64,000 nt of DNA, from contig OY720639.1 in assembly GCA_963169105.1 (NCBI GenBank), positions 97,662,559 through 97,726,558 on the forward strand, given 5' to 3'. Source of the stretch: Ceriagrion tenellum. Lineage: Eukaryota; Arthropoda; Insecta; Odonata; Coenagrionidae. The translations under genes were made by a program, and so were the position numbers. This document shows positions 12,601-22,840 of this stretch, piece by piece (the first letter of the stretch is position 1; every line of letters starts with the position of its first letter). The notes beneath the pieces were generated by a model. That model had not been told where the DNA came from, ran no database searches, and saw nothing but the letters and a program-made list of their open reading frames with translations.

Positions 12601-13353
12601 TTAGTCGCCAATAGATTTATAATAACGCAAGGATATTGTCTTCGAGAAATAAAACAAATATTATTATTTGATTCTTCAATTTATTTTTAGAAATTGGAGA
12701 AAGAGAGTCAATAAGTCAGCGCCAAGAGAGCCAATGCGGCAGCCGCAGTGGCAGTACCAACACTGAAGTATTTGCGAGAAGGGAAATTAGCGGGGCGTAA
12801 TCTGCGCAACTTTTTCTGCTATCATCCTCTTTTTGTTTTGCTGATGTCTTGATATGTGGCAGAGAGTTTCAGTTATAGATCGGTGGGTGGATTTTTGTAG
12901 AGTCCTAATCTGTTTGCAGTGTAAAAGTAGCTCGCAGTGACGTAATTGAAGATATTTGTAACTAGAGCATTATAAAGCTAATTGATTAGAATATCACGCA
13001 AAATGTTTCTTGTTTAGGGGGATAGGAAACTTTAAAATCACTTTCTTTTGGGACCAAGTCAAATTTGGTCAATATAAGGTATTCGTATTATATCCTAGCG
13101 CATATGCAAATTTATATACCGAAATGCCCGGAGTGTTGCGTCATCATAATTGCTGGCGTCTTTCAATAAATGCATCATCTTTCATCTTGCATGCTTTCAT
13201 CTTTCAATAAATGCATGCATTTTGAATCTCTGAGCATATACCACCAGGAAAGTGAGTTGAATTTCCGGCTACGAACCGGACGGTGTTGGTTTATAGTCCT
13301 TTGATGCCTCTCTCAGCTATTTCATCTAACTGGCTACAACACGAGAGTAACAG
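12601..13353. other. unassigned sequence with a small tandem repeat
   Basis: No gene recognised. Around 13155-13222 the phrase CTTTCAATAAATGCAT is repeated with CATCTTTCAT spacers, giving a short irregular tandem repeat. Confidence 0.45.
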
Positions 13354-13550
13354 TACATCTACATAATACCCTGCGAGACGACGTATGGGAAGGTGGAAGA
13401 GAATGTTAGGACACCAGCCGTGTAAAGGGTAAGGTTTTGGGAGGTGAAATGGTGAAGTTTGTAAGCGTTTTTGCATTGTATTTAGCATGCAAGCGTGAAG
13501 TTTGTAAGCATTTGGGAGAGTTTTAAGTAGAGCTAATTTTTTATTATGTT
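13354..13550 (-). mobile_element. CR1-like LINE 3' end
   Basis: The left edge carries the ACATCTACATAATACCCTGCGAG signature that marks the 3' end of the CR1-like copies in this window, followed by ACACCAGCCGTGTAAAG and GTTTTGGGAGGTGAAATGGTGA. About 200 bp of 3' untranslated region remain and no coding sequence. GTGAAGTTTGTAAGC occurs twice inside it. Confidence 0.75.
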
Positions 13551-13887
13551 AAGTTTTTTAAATAAATCTATTAATGATGGATTATTTCGTAATTTTATTT
13601 TTATAAATGTTTTGACTAATAAGTTATAATACTTAAAAGGACGCGAACAGCATTTTTCAATTGTATTTAAATCACGCCAGTGGTTCAAATTCGTGGCGAG
13701 AGAGAAAGGCAACCCTAGGAGCGTCAAGGGACTATGTTTCGTGTCTTGCTATCATCCCCCTTGTCGTTTGTTCCCCCAGGGACATACGCTTCCTTGAACC
13801 AATGGTACTACTAAGTACAAGGCAGATCATTGCGCATCCTTTGAGTTGAACGCTGGGACGTTGCACTGAATACGTCATTCGAATTGC
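13551..13887. other. unassigned sequence
   Basis: No gene recognised; short random open frames only. Confidence 0.45.
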
Positions 13888-14385
13888 CCATTGAGGTGGA
13901 TCGAGAAGGTATAACATCATCAAACTGTGGCCTGACAACCAATATCACAATCCGTTAGTCATCCCTGCTCTCTCTTTACTTTACTTTGGATAGCACGACG
14001 GAATGGACAAATTAGTGGGTGAATAGCAAGAATATCCATCATATGTTTGCAATGTAAGGTAGGTAACTCTTGAGTCATATATTGGCTACTTAGTGCTATG
14101 GATTACACTCGATTTTTCCATAGCTACCGGTGTTCACCGGGAATGCGGGTTATTATACATTTAAATAAATAAAAAATATGGACATTTAAGGAGAATGTAC
14201 AGTATAAAGTTAAATGCATCGCGATTTTTAATAAATTATCACCGGAAAATATCGTAAATTTGTAAATATTATGTCAGCCAATTAAAGAAAATCGGGGTTG
14301 ATAAATCTGGCGGACAGGCCACGTCAACGTAACAGCTTCAAGCATTGGCCACCATAGCTAGCACCCTCTTAAACTAACTCATCGG
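13888..14385 (+). mobile_element. TIR element family T, copy 1
   Basis: This ~500-bp element begins CATTGAGGTGGATCGAGAAGG and ends in a decayed complement of that end. Internal landmarks shared with the copy at 15565-16054 include TTGCCTGACAACC-like text, CGGAATGG, AAGAATATCCA, AATGCGG and AATCGGGGTT. It is too small to encode a transposase and is probably a non-autonomous DNA transposon. Confidence 0.65.
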
Positions 14386-14468
14386 CATTACCTATGTACG
14401 GAGCATATTGTGAGATCTATACTTGTGCAGCATTTGGATACAACAGCAATGAGAAAAATCATATGAAG

Positions 14469-14530
14469 ATAGAATAGAATAGAATAGAAAACAATTTTAT
14501 TGTCCTGGGACAAAGTCCCTTAGGATAGGT
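14469..14530 (-). mobile_element. LINE-type 3' tail with AGAAT repeats
   Basis: AGAAT pentamers precede a TTTATTGTCCTGGGACAAAGT block. The same TTTATTGTCCTAGGAC phrase lies at 19045-19066, in the 3' region of the LINE fossil at 19025-19920. On the minus strand this is a 3' end with an AATAAA-like signal followed by a simple repeat, typical of LINE tails. Confidence 0.5.
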
Positions 14531-14714
14531 ATTATTTCTAGATAAATCATTGATGTATCTACAAGGACGGAGCGGGTACAGATTTACCAAAGACCAGACA
14601 ACTTAATTTTTTGAAAGTGAATACAGTTACACATTTCATTGTACATATAATGTTGCCAAGGTTATTTTCGAATTAAACAAGATTGTATTCAAAATTACTC
14701 ATTTACCTAATATA

Positions 14715-15315
14715 ACCGATTAAGGTAGTTTGAGCGAAATATCATAATACCTAGTAATCAATGAATTTGGTCTCATTGTATAGAAAAATATATCACCCTT
14801 TCATTTATACAAAAAATCAACCCCTTACCATATTACTTTCCGAGATATTTTCCAGAAAATACCAGCCCTTTTACTTGGGAAGTGGTGCGTGTATGCACTC
14901 CAAAGAGACCTTATATTCAAAATGAGGAATTCCCTACTCTTAAATGTCGTAAAAAAATTAATAGTGTATAGTTTGTGTGTTTTCTCAACTATTTTTGAAA
15001 ATTAATCATATTGTCACCGCATTCAATTCTTCGGGATCACAAAAAATCTTCCGTTTTAATGGAGTTTCAAACGTACCGCGTGAAAAAATGAGTCAAGTTA
15101 AAGACTTATTTAGATATTTTCATTTGATTACTTACAATTTCTGCCATTTAAAACTATATTATTGCACCATTAATAATTACATATATAATAATTGCATTAT
15201 AATGCAAAATTTAATTTGTCTCACTGCTGGTGAAAATAAAACTTATACATCGAATATGGTCTCTATTATGATAAGGGAACTATCTCGCTTGCACTACCCT
15301 AAGTATGCTGTATGT
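14715..15315 (+). repeat. interspersed repeat U, copy 1
   Basis: About 600 bp matching 62617-63170 in the same orientation. Landmarks include GTTTGAGCGAAA, CCCCTTACCA, AAAATTAATCATATTGTCA, GAAAAAATGAG and GAATATGGTATCTATTATGA-like text. In this copy an open frame (14977-15345, 122 codons) covers half the repeat. The second copy has a 2-nt deletion and a stop there, and most differences change the amino acid, so coding is doubtful. No terminal repeats were found. Confidence 0.65.
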
Positions 15316-15564
15316 ATGTACTTAAATAATCAGTTATCATCATAACTTTATTCTGATATTAGTAGAACTAAATTATCAGAACTCTCATCCGTTGTTTCTA
15401 TCCTGATACTCAATTTCCTATTCGTTCCTTATTTAATTGCGTAAAAACCATATTTTGTGTTTGAGGCACTGGGTGACTCAGCCCTCGGTACAGTTAAAAG
15501 AAATTAATACTCAGTATTTATCCTGTTAATATGGCTTTGTATCAGTAATTTCCTCCATACTATC
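15316..15564. other. unassigned sequence
   Basis: Nothing recognised between repeat U and the next family T copy. Confidence 0.5.
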
Positions 15565-16054
15565 TATTGAGGTAGATGGAGGGGGCCTAAAGTCATCCTG
15601 TCGACTGTTGCCTGACAACCTAAATATCACCCATGTTAGTTATACTTGCTCCTTTCTTATTTTCCTTCGAAAAGCTTCTCGGAATGGCTGAATTAGCGTA
15701 TGCTTAGTAAGAATATCCACTACCTGTTTGAAATTTTAAGCAAGCAACCTTTGAAACATGTATGTGCTAAGGATTCTACTGGATTTTATCATAATTTTCA
15801 CCAAGAATGCGGATTATAATTAATTTTAATAAATGAAAGATGTTCGTAAGAAGAATGCATACAAACGAAATAAATAAATATTGATTTCTAGTAAGTTGTC
15901 GATGTAAAACATACTAAATTTATAAATTTAGTGCGTCCGTTCGTAAACGGTGAAGGATAATCGGGGTTACTAAAGATGGTGGACAGACCAGGCCCGCCTT
16001 ACAGCTTCCAGAAATGGCTACCGTAGGAAGCGCCCTTGCCATCTACCTCATTGG
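15565..16054 (+). mobile_element. TIR element family T, copy 2
   Basis: The best-bounded copy: ATTGAGGTAGATGGAGGGGGC at the left and its imperfect reverse complement CGCCCTTGCCATCTACCTCATT region at the right. It is 490 bp long, in the same orientation as copy 1, with 1.2 kb between the two. No open frame of note. The target-site duplication is unclear, so the superfamily cannot be assigned. Confidence 0.7.
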
Positions 16055-16199
16055 TCCTATCGTTTTAAACCTCCTTTGCTTCATTTGCATGCAATAATTA
16101 CCCTATGCGTGCCATCTGAGCTTGTGACAACTAATATTTTTTTCTCTATATGCTATAAAGTAAATAACCAGTGACTTTCTCTACCCATTCCTTTCATCT

Positions 16200-16440
16200 A
16201 AATCTACATACTACCCTGCTAGTCACCGTATGGGCGTGTGGCAGGCGGTGTTTGGACACCAGTTGTGTAAAGATGTAAGGGATAAGGTTTTGGGAGGTGA
16301 AATGGTGACGTGCATTATGGGAGTGTATTTAGCTGAGTTCCTTTTTTATTGTGGTCGCCTAGTGGGCGCGGAAAGAACGAGTTTGAGCGAAGTGAGCAAA
16401 GAATGAAATATCGCCAATAAATATGAAAACTAATGACAAA
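16200..16440 (-). mobile_element. CR1-like LINE 3' end
   Basis: Begins TCATCTAAATCTACATACTACCCTGC and continues with the shared 3' untranslated text (GTGTGGCAGG, GTGTAAAGATGTAAGGGATA, TTTTTTATTGTGGTCGCC, GCGGAAAGAACGAG). Truncated soon after; no RT residues remain. Confidence 0.75.
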
Positions 16441-16499
16441 CTATGACGTAAAATATTACTCAAATTGAACATTTAGGAGGTATAATCTCACGATACATC

Positions 16500-16630
16500 C
16501 GCTTACTAGGCCATTCCATAGTGCTTGCCAATTGAAAACAATGTAAGGGGAGGAAAAACCAATATGGGGGTTATTTTGGTGGTCGTGCTGCAGTTTGATG
16601 TCGTTTTGCCCTCTCAATCTACCTCAAAGG
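16500..16630 (-). mobile_element. TIR element family T, partial copy
   Basis: Right-end fragment: AGGAAAAACCAATATGGGGGTTATTT, CAGTTTGATG and GCCCTCTCAATCTACCTCA. It matches the ends of the copies at 41381-41855 and 53067-54728, and has the opposite orientation to copies 1 and 2. Confidence 0.6.
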
Positions 16631-17265
16631 TCTCGAATTAGATTTATTTATATATATAGTGAAAAAGTCATTAGGAGGTAATTTTATTTGGTGATCAGAT
16701 AATATCAACATTTGATGCTCTTCCCACTGGACTTCCTAAGTGAAATAATCGACGTGAATATAATAACACAGAGTTAGTGATGGGAAGGATTACTTCGCCG
16801 GACGAATCCCCGGGCTCCTACGCCAAGGGTTAAATCCCGAGGGATGGTCCATAGGCAAAAGAAGGACTGGCTCCAAACCATTGGGAATTGGTGAGGGATA
16901 GAGTATATGGCAGGAACGGTTTATGGCTTGATCACAATTAGACTGACTGTGTAATAAACGAAGAAACCTGGTTTTTGCTACTTGGCATCAGAAACTCGAA
17001 TTCTGCTTCATTTGTCAAAGCAGTTTCTGTCGGCAACCATTCGTGCCTCCTTTAAACAAGCAACGAGAGAGGCGAGTTTCCTTTGGTTACCCCCCGCCAC
17101 CAAGGGGCGGTTAGTTTGTTAGAGCTCAGCGACTGCTGCGGTTCGCGGAAGGCGTAAATGATTCCGTTTCCATCGGGAACCACGCGATATACGTTCGGCT
17201 GCTTGCCCATCAAAGGCTCTACTCCTCAAGTAATGAGTCGGTTCCTTTACGGACTTCGCTAGATA
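16631..17265. other. unassigned sequence
   Basis: No gene recognised. The GC content rises from about 16780. No convincing A/B-box pair or terminal repeat was found. Confidence 0.45.
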
Positions 17266-17680
17266 ATATTAATATACAGGTGATTCGGGTCTCCCCGCCG
17301 GGCTAAAAACCTCCCTTTTGGTCTCAAACCTTCGCTTATAACCTAGGGGAAAGTAGTGGGAAAAGGATAAAAGAAAGGGAAGGGTAGCAAAGCACAACCA
17401 CTGGAAGGCCGACACCATGAGGCGGATTGACGTCAAAAGGACGACAATGGGCCCCCGCCTCCCCCCATATTAATATACAGGCGTTTTGGCTCTCGCCGCA
17501 GGGTTACAACCTCCGTCCCCAGGTCTGCAAGCTTCCGCTTATTACCTAGGGACATGGAAGAGGGGGAAGGAAGGGATTAGGATGGGAATGTTAGCGAAAC
17601 CTCAGCCCCTTCGAGGCCAACACCAATGAGGAGGATAGAGGTCAAAAGGACCTCTATGGGGCCTCCGCCTCCCCGAAGTG
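17266..17680. repeat. tandem duplication, 201-bp period
   Basis: Two GC-richer copies start with ATATTAATATACAGG (17266 and 17467). Both contain CTCNCCGC, TCCGCTTAT-ACCTAGGG, GGCCRACACCA and GTCAAAAGGAC in the same order. The copies are clearly diverged (roughly three quarters identical by eye), so the duplication is not recent. Confidence 0.75.
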
Positions 17681-17744
17681 CTCGTGTTAGTTTGGTTCCC
17701 CCAAACAACTGAGACGAGTAACCGTCGGCTCCGCTTTCCCTTAC

Positions 17745-18235
17745 CTAGTTAGCTTAGCTAGTTCCCTTACCTTCTGGTATGTCTTCCTATGTACTTTCCT
17801 CTTCATTTGGTCCATAAACTTATTCCTTGGTCGTCCTTTGGGGACTTCGCCCTCTATTTTACTTTCAACTATGGTCTTCACCAACCCATTGAGCATGGAG
17901 GTGTGTGCTTATCATGCTCTTCTTTTCTCTATGGTTCTCCATGCACTCTTTCCCTTTCTACTTTTCTGTAAACTTTATTTCTTATTTTATCCGTTCATTT
18001 TATCTTCAGCATCCTTCTCTAACACCAGCTTCCGAAGGCTTAGAGTCTATTATGCTCAGCTTTTCCTATGGTCCATGATTCTGATTCATAATATGCCACG
18101 CTCAACGCGAATATTTTCACATTATGTTTTCTCGTTTGTTGTCCTGTATCCTCTATGAACACAGCAGTTATCATTAAATCATTATCGTTTTCTTAGCTTG
18201 GCATATTTTTCGCTTGATGTCTGTTACCCTGATTT
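17745..18235 (-). pseudogene. RTE-like LINE C-terminal fossil
   Basis: The reverse strand carries the same end-of-ORF text as the copy at 38160-38840: complement of CCTATGTACTTTCCTCTTCA (HRKRYQEV region), a GRPRNKF-like region, then complement of ACCAACCCATT (GLVKN). The plus-strand frames here (17838-18158) are shadows. It has many stops and frameshifts; the RT core is lost. Confidence 0.65.
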
Positions 18236-18289
18236 GATTGACGATAAGGCTTTTTAATAATGTTATAACAAAGCCGTCGCCGGGGTTTT

Positions 18290-18995
18290 CTCTGCCCTTT
18301 TTGCACTCCCCGACCAGCCATGTCATCCTGTGCGATTGAACTCAATCGCGCGCGTGACCCCAGTCGTAGTTGTTCGCCTGCCTTAATAATCGGTCAACCA
18401 ATGGAAGCTAGCAAACGGAAAGGGGGGTGTAGCGTAGATACACGTGCGGCAAGCAAGACCCTTGACTCGCTTTGCGAGCTGGGAATATGCATCCGGCCCA
18501 GGATTCGTCCGGGAGAGCGCGACAAGGGAGTTTGCGGAAAGGGGTGGAACACTCGCAAACACGGTCACACACACGCACACACACCCACAAAAAACAAAAG
18601 AGAGACGATGCGTGCGCGGGGTCATGGAGGAGGGAGTGGGGAGGGAGATACGGGTCAGAGGTCACCTCACCCGCGCGTGGGAAGGGGAGGAAAGCCGGCC
18701 GAGCGAATATCGGGACAAGTTGAGAGAGGGCAACACTGGAATGTGTTTGCATTCCCACGCGCGGACGACACGATCAACGGGGTTGTTTTCCGCACGCGTG
18801 GGGTCGGCCGGTCGGTCGACTGGTGTGGGGTGCGGGAAGGTAGGAAGGAAGGGGCGGGGCTGGGAGAACGCCTCACGACCTCCACTTGAAGCCTCTTTTA
18901 TACCCACCACTTTCGCCTCGGCGGCAGCGTATGCCTCTTGGACTCATCCGGAGGGCATATCTGCCATCCACTCACATCGCTGGTTGGTGGTGGTG
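18290..18995. other. CpG-rich island, possible promoter
   Basis: Strikingly CpG-rich for this window, with open frames in several overlapping frames on both strands (up to 189 codons plus, 116 codons minus). Overlapping long frames are expected when stop codons are rare in GC-rich DNA, and none contains a known domain. A short AC-rich run lies at about 18565-18600. This is the best candidate in the window for a CpG-type promoter or 5' exon of a host gene. Confidence 0.35.
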
Positions 18996-19024
18996 GATTA
19001 AGAGCGCATGTAATTCCGTCGCGA

Positions 19025-19920
19025 AGATATAATAATTATAATTGAGCTTTATTGTCCTAGGACTGGTGTCCAATGGAATCGTATATAATATGGCTTGTTG
19101 AATTTTGATGTTGTCACAAATAAATATGACGAAATCAGACAATACACTAAAAACTATAACATTTTCAGAAAGAGAGATGCCCTCAGCTTGCAGGATCGCG
19201 CATAAAAATATTGGTTTACATAATCAAATTACATAAATTATGATATGATATGCCCTTACATACCGATATAAACTCATACATATTGTGTGTGAAATTCTCT
19301 CGGGATTCCCTGATGATACCCTGATGACGATGGAAGTGTTATCCATCGAAACGTCAGCAGCAGCAAAAAATTTAACCCGTTGGGAATCCCGAGAGAATTT
19401 CACTCATAATATTCGCCGGGAAAGTACAAAATCACTCATGCATATTTATGCGAAAATATTCATATAGGCGCATAAAAAATATACAAATACAAAATGTACA
19501 AATTAAATATATTCAGATGTACAAAAATACAAATATACACATATAATTATACATCGGACAATGGATAAAACAATTTTTTATAAAGATTTTTTATACAAGT
19601 GAGCTGACATGAGCCTTTTAAACTGGTGAGTATTTTTTGCATTGACAATTTGGTCAGGGATATCATTCCAAATTCTCATTGCTGTATTTAATGGTGATGA
19701 GTTTGTCCTAGATCTAGGTATTATGACGCGTCTTCGTGCCCTAACAGCCCTGTCAGAGTTACTTAATTTGAAAATTGTTCTTTCATATAAATACTCGGGT
19801 GCCTTGCTTGACGATAGATTGAACATAAAAATAGAGAATTGTAATTTTTTTCGGTATTCGAGTTTTAACCGCTCAATCTTTAAGTAATATGGCGTAATGT
19901 GTTCATGTAATGCCACATTA
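19025..19920 (-). pseudogene. LINE ORF2 C-terminus with 3' untranslated region
   Basis: The minus-strand frame 19578-19916 encodes 112 residues ending IPRSRTNSSPLNTAMRIW, NDIPDQIV and HQFKRL. This is the classic tail of CR1/Jockey-type reverse transcriptases: an R-rich strand, then a WN.(L/I)P motif and a terminal FK..L helix. Downstream, 19025-19577 is AT-rich 3' untranslated sequence with an ATAAAG-like signal at its far end, interrupted by the hairpin insertion at 19285-19433. The RT catalytic core is missing, so the copy is 5' truncated. The family differs from the CR1-like copies with the ACATCTAC tail. Confidence 0.65.
19272..19446 (+). mobile_element. Penelope-type/retrozyme-like hairpin insertion with TSD
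   Basis: A 149-bp unit (19285-19433) is flanked by a 13-bp duplication differing at one base (ACTCATACATATT at 19272 / ACTCATGCATATT at 19434). It starts with GTGAAATTCTCTCGGGATTCCC, the inverse of its own later GGGAATCCCGAGAGAATTTCAC. Inside is CTGATGA, one C, a GATGGA/TCCATC stem, then GAAACGTC (19319-19358). The final TTCGCCGGGAAAGTACAAAATC matches the tail of the 4736-5369 unit. It is inserted in the LINE 3' untranslated region. Confidence 0.7.
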
Positions 19921-20304
19921 AATATAAATCTTACACCAGCATTTTATAAGATTTGCACTTTCTTGTGCAATTAATTAGTTGAATCAGACATTACCAGCAA
20001 ACAATGCTGAATACGAGGAATATCGGAAGAATTAATCAATTTTTTGCGCAATTCGAAAGGTATTAAATTCTTAAAATACTTAGGTTGTACCATTGTTTTG
20101 TGACACCTATCTGAAAGATGTGTCAGGAGAGATAGGATCGATGAAATGGGAAATATTCCGTCGCATACCGGTGACGAGAGGATATGGAGAATTCCCCACG
20201 CATCTCCTGTGGTGACTATGTTTGGTCACGCCTGTGATGTCTCATGTACGATGAGACTCGTATAGGTCTAAATGATGATAGATCACGCGTGGTGAACATA
20301 GAAG
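19921..20304. other. unassigned sequence
   Basis: No gene or repeat recognised up to the TA duplication of the Tc1/mariner element. Confidence 0.5.
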
Positions 20305-20306
20305 TA

Positions 20307-21336
20307 CAGGGTGTTTAAAAAAGAATGACCTGATTTTGGGCGGTAACAACATACGAAATATGGGACGTGCCGGCAAGAAAATGTGTGCTGTTTGAATGGG
20401 CGTGGCGTAGAATTTCAGAAAATTGCCGTTAGATATCAGTCAATGCGTCTTATTAATTTGCAGTCAGTCAGAAGTAAGAAGTCAGAAAAAGACCGCTCAG
20501 CAGAAGACGTTTTGTATTCTGCAGTTTGCAAAGAGTGAGTCAGTGATTTCGGTCCAATGTGCTTTTCGCCGGCGTTTTGGCATTGAACCGCCTGTGCCCA
20601 TAAACATTCGCCGTTGGTATCGCCAATTTGAAGAGACAGGATACTTGTGCAATGGTAGGAGTCCGGGTCGACCTCGCACTTCTGATGAAATGCTGGAAAG
20701 AATTCGGCAGACGTTTGAGCGGAGTCCATGAAAGCCTACTCGCCGCTCAAACAGAGAACTGGCAATGCCTCATACGACTGCCTGACGAGTGTTGAGACGT
20801 CGTTTGGTCTATCTTCAAACGCGGCAGAATTGGCTTTTCCACAATTTAAGGAGAACTCCGATGACTTCATTTTCTAACTGGATGGAGCTCCACCACACTG
20901 GCACAACAACTTACGTCAGTTTCTCAATGACACTCTGCCTCAACGCTGGATTGGGCGCACGGGACCCCGAGACACTGCCCTGCATTCTTGGTCTCCAAGA
21001 TCGCCAGACATGACCTCATGAGATTTTTTCTTGTGGGGATATATGAAGGAAAGTGTGTTCATTTCCCCTTTACCTCTTGGCATAGAAGAAGTGAAGAACA
21101 AAATAACAGCCGCCATAACTTCTGTAAACGCAGGTACATTGTGTAAAGTTTATGACGAATTTAGCTATCTGCTAGCTGTTGTTCGTGCTGCTGCTGGTGG
21201 ACACAGAGCATTTATAAAAGCATAGCTAAAACTTAAAAGCTTTGTGAGCATTTTTCAATACATCCCATTTTTGTAGTATGTCTTTATCAATAAATATTGA
21301 GTTTTAAAATCAGGTCATTCTTTTTGAAACACCCTG
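20307..21336 (+). mobile_element. Tc1/mariner-superfamily transposon (defective)
   Basis: The ends form terminal inverted repeats of about 31 bp with one mismatch: CAGGGTGTTTAAAAAAGAAT at the left, and the complement reading CAGGGTGTTTCAAAAAGAAT at the right. A TA dinucleotide lies on each side (20305-20306, 21337-21338), the hallmark target duplication of this superfamily. The 1030-bp length is short for an autonomous element because the middle of the transposase is deleted. Confidence 0.92.
20423..21225 (+). pseudogene. Tc1/mariner-type transposase pseudogene
   Basis: The N-terminus is a paired helix-turn-helix region: AFRRRFGIEPPVPINIRRWY, then a GRSPGRPRTS hinge, then RSNRELAMPHTT. The catalytic half is visible as DDFIF-stop-LDGAPPHW and SPRSPDMTS-stop-DFFLWGY, ending near GGHRAFIKA before a TAG. 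Stops interrupt FERSP, the Q before LDGAPPHW, and the residue before DFFLWGY. The segment between about 20810 and 20860 has lost the part that should carry the first catalytic aspartate. The surviving second D and third acidic residue are about 46 positions apart by my count. It cannot make an active enzyme. Confidence 0.88.
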
Positions 21337-21338
21337 TA

Positions 21339-21589
21339 TAACAGATGTCACAGGCGAGACCAGCAAAAATATAGACGCAAAAAATAGAGGAAACTCGAAT
21401 TATTTTCAAGCTTCTACGGCTAAAAAACGCCTTCTTCTGAGAAATAGAAGATAATAACCTATTTTTTAATTCTTTGTTTCTTTGCATCACGATTATTATG
21501 ATATTCACTGCTTGCTACTATAAGTTGCACGTATCGAAAAGAATTTAATGTAAGCTGATTTTGACTTCTTTATATATGCTTACGCAATT
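21339..21589. other. unassigned sequence
   Basis: No feature recognised. Confidence 0.5.
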
Positions 21590-21798
21590 GTTGTAGAGGA
21601 ATGGTCTCGGTTGTATGAATGAATTCAAACACCTCTTTACGCCAACGTTTTGCAACTTGATTTCTACGTCCTCTGAGCTTGAGATAGATGTTAGGCTGAG
21701 TCAGTCTCAAGCCCCGTTGATATAGAAGTACACCTACAAAACGTTGGCGGTAAGAAGTGTTTGAACTCATTTTTACAATCGCTAATATTCCTCTACAA
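21590..21798. repeat. foldback element with ~60-bp arms
   Basis: The left arm TGTAGAGGAATGG...GCCAACGTTTTG (about 21590-21652) pairs with the right arm CAAAACGTTGGCGG...ATTCCTCTACA (about 21737-21798), with a few mismatches and small gaps. The ~85-bp spacer contains TGACTCAGCC-like text. An open frame crosses it on the minus strand (21570-21827), but I see no domain. It may be a MITE or an inverted end of a larger element. Confidence 0.6.
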
Positions 21799-21839
21799 AG
21801 TAGCGTTCGTAGACCATCTATGAACAATACGTTGACCTT

Positions 21840-22500
21840 CCATTTATTGACAGGTTCTATTGAGTTTATCCTCTATGTCTGGGTAAAATCTTGTAATCAA
21901 AATAAAACTTTCTTTTTGATGACGCAAAGATCTGAAATTTTGTCCATAGATCCCATTTTGGTGATGCTACATTAATCTATTTAAAATGTGGATAACCTAA
22001 TAATTACGCTTTTTCTAAAAGATTTTCTTGAGAATGAGCTGTTTGTCCGCGTCAAATCTGGTAGCCAAAGTTTAATCAACTTCTCAGTAATTTAGAGCAC
22101 TGAAACTGTTTTCTTAGACCAGCTGACGGGGTCAATACATTAATTTAATAATATTGACTATAATTAATGAACTACGGGTTTGCTGTTGTTCATGGATTGA
22201 TCCGTTCCAAGATCCGCTCAATAAAAGGCTCCTAAGAGCCTACTACTATCATACTATCACTCCAGAAAATGATCAAACAATTTTCAAGCTTTGGGGCAAG
22301 AATTATTTCAAGCAAGTTTCATTGCAAAAATTATAGACGTAATTTATGTAGTTCGAAGGTCATTACAAGTAATTGAAAACAAAATAACTTTTGTCATTTA
22401 CTTTTCAGAGCATTTTGTTTAATAATAAAACCTTTTTCCTCAAAAAGTCTGTTTGTTCTACGCATTATAACATTACACTTAGCCTAATATCCTTCTCTGG
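21840..22500 (+). repeat. interspersed repeat V, copy 1
   Basis: A diverged direct repeat of 47060-47570. Shared anchors in order are CTGGGTMAAATCTTGTAAT, TGATGACG, GATTACGC-like text, TTCCGTTCCAAGATCCGCTCA, CAATTTTC/ATATTGGGG-like spacer text and CCTTTTT..CTCAAAAAGTCTGTTT. No coding potential and no clear ends. Confidence 0.5.
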
Positions 22501-22840
22501 CCCCGAGGAAGTAAAAATCAATCTGCGAATCTTTGGCGGAAACAGTTATTTGAATTTATTTATACAATTGAAACCAATACTCCAGAACTAATGCGTATCC
22601 GTAGGCCATCCATATATTATATTTTTACTCAGCCTGATATTCATCTCAATCCCTGAGGATTCAGGAACACATCTGAAAAAAACATTGGCAGAATGAGGTA
22701 TTTGTATTCATGTATTGAAAAAGGATAAAATTTGGATCAAGTCGCTGTTATGAACGAAAAAATCTATCTGAAACTTGGCATGGGAGTATCGCGAGATGGT
22801 TAATCGGCTCTAAGTGTAGGCAACCGACAACTGAGGCCAT
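22501..22840. other. unassigned sequence
   Basis: Nothing recognised before the CR1-like tail. Confidence 0.5.

Noticed and set aside
14977..15345. Protein-coding gene inside repeat U
   Set aside because: The second copy has a frameshift and stop in the same region, and most differences are amino-acid changing.
18320..19001. Overlapping frames of 189 and 185 codons
   Set aside because: They overlap in different phases and on both strands in CpG-rich DNA, and none shows a domain; treated as composition effects.
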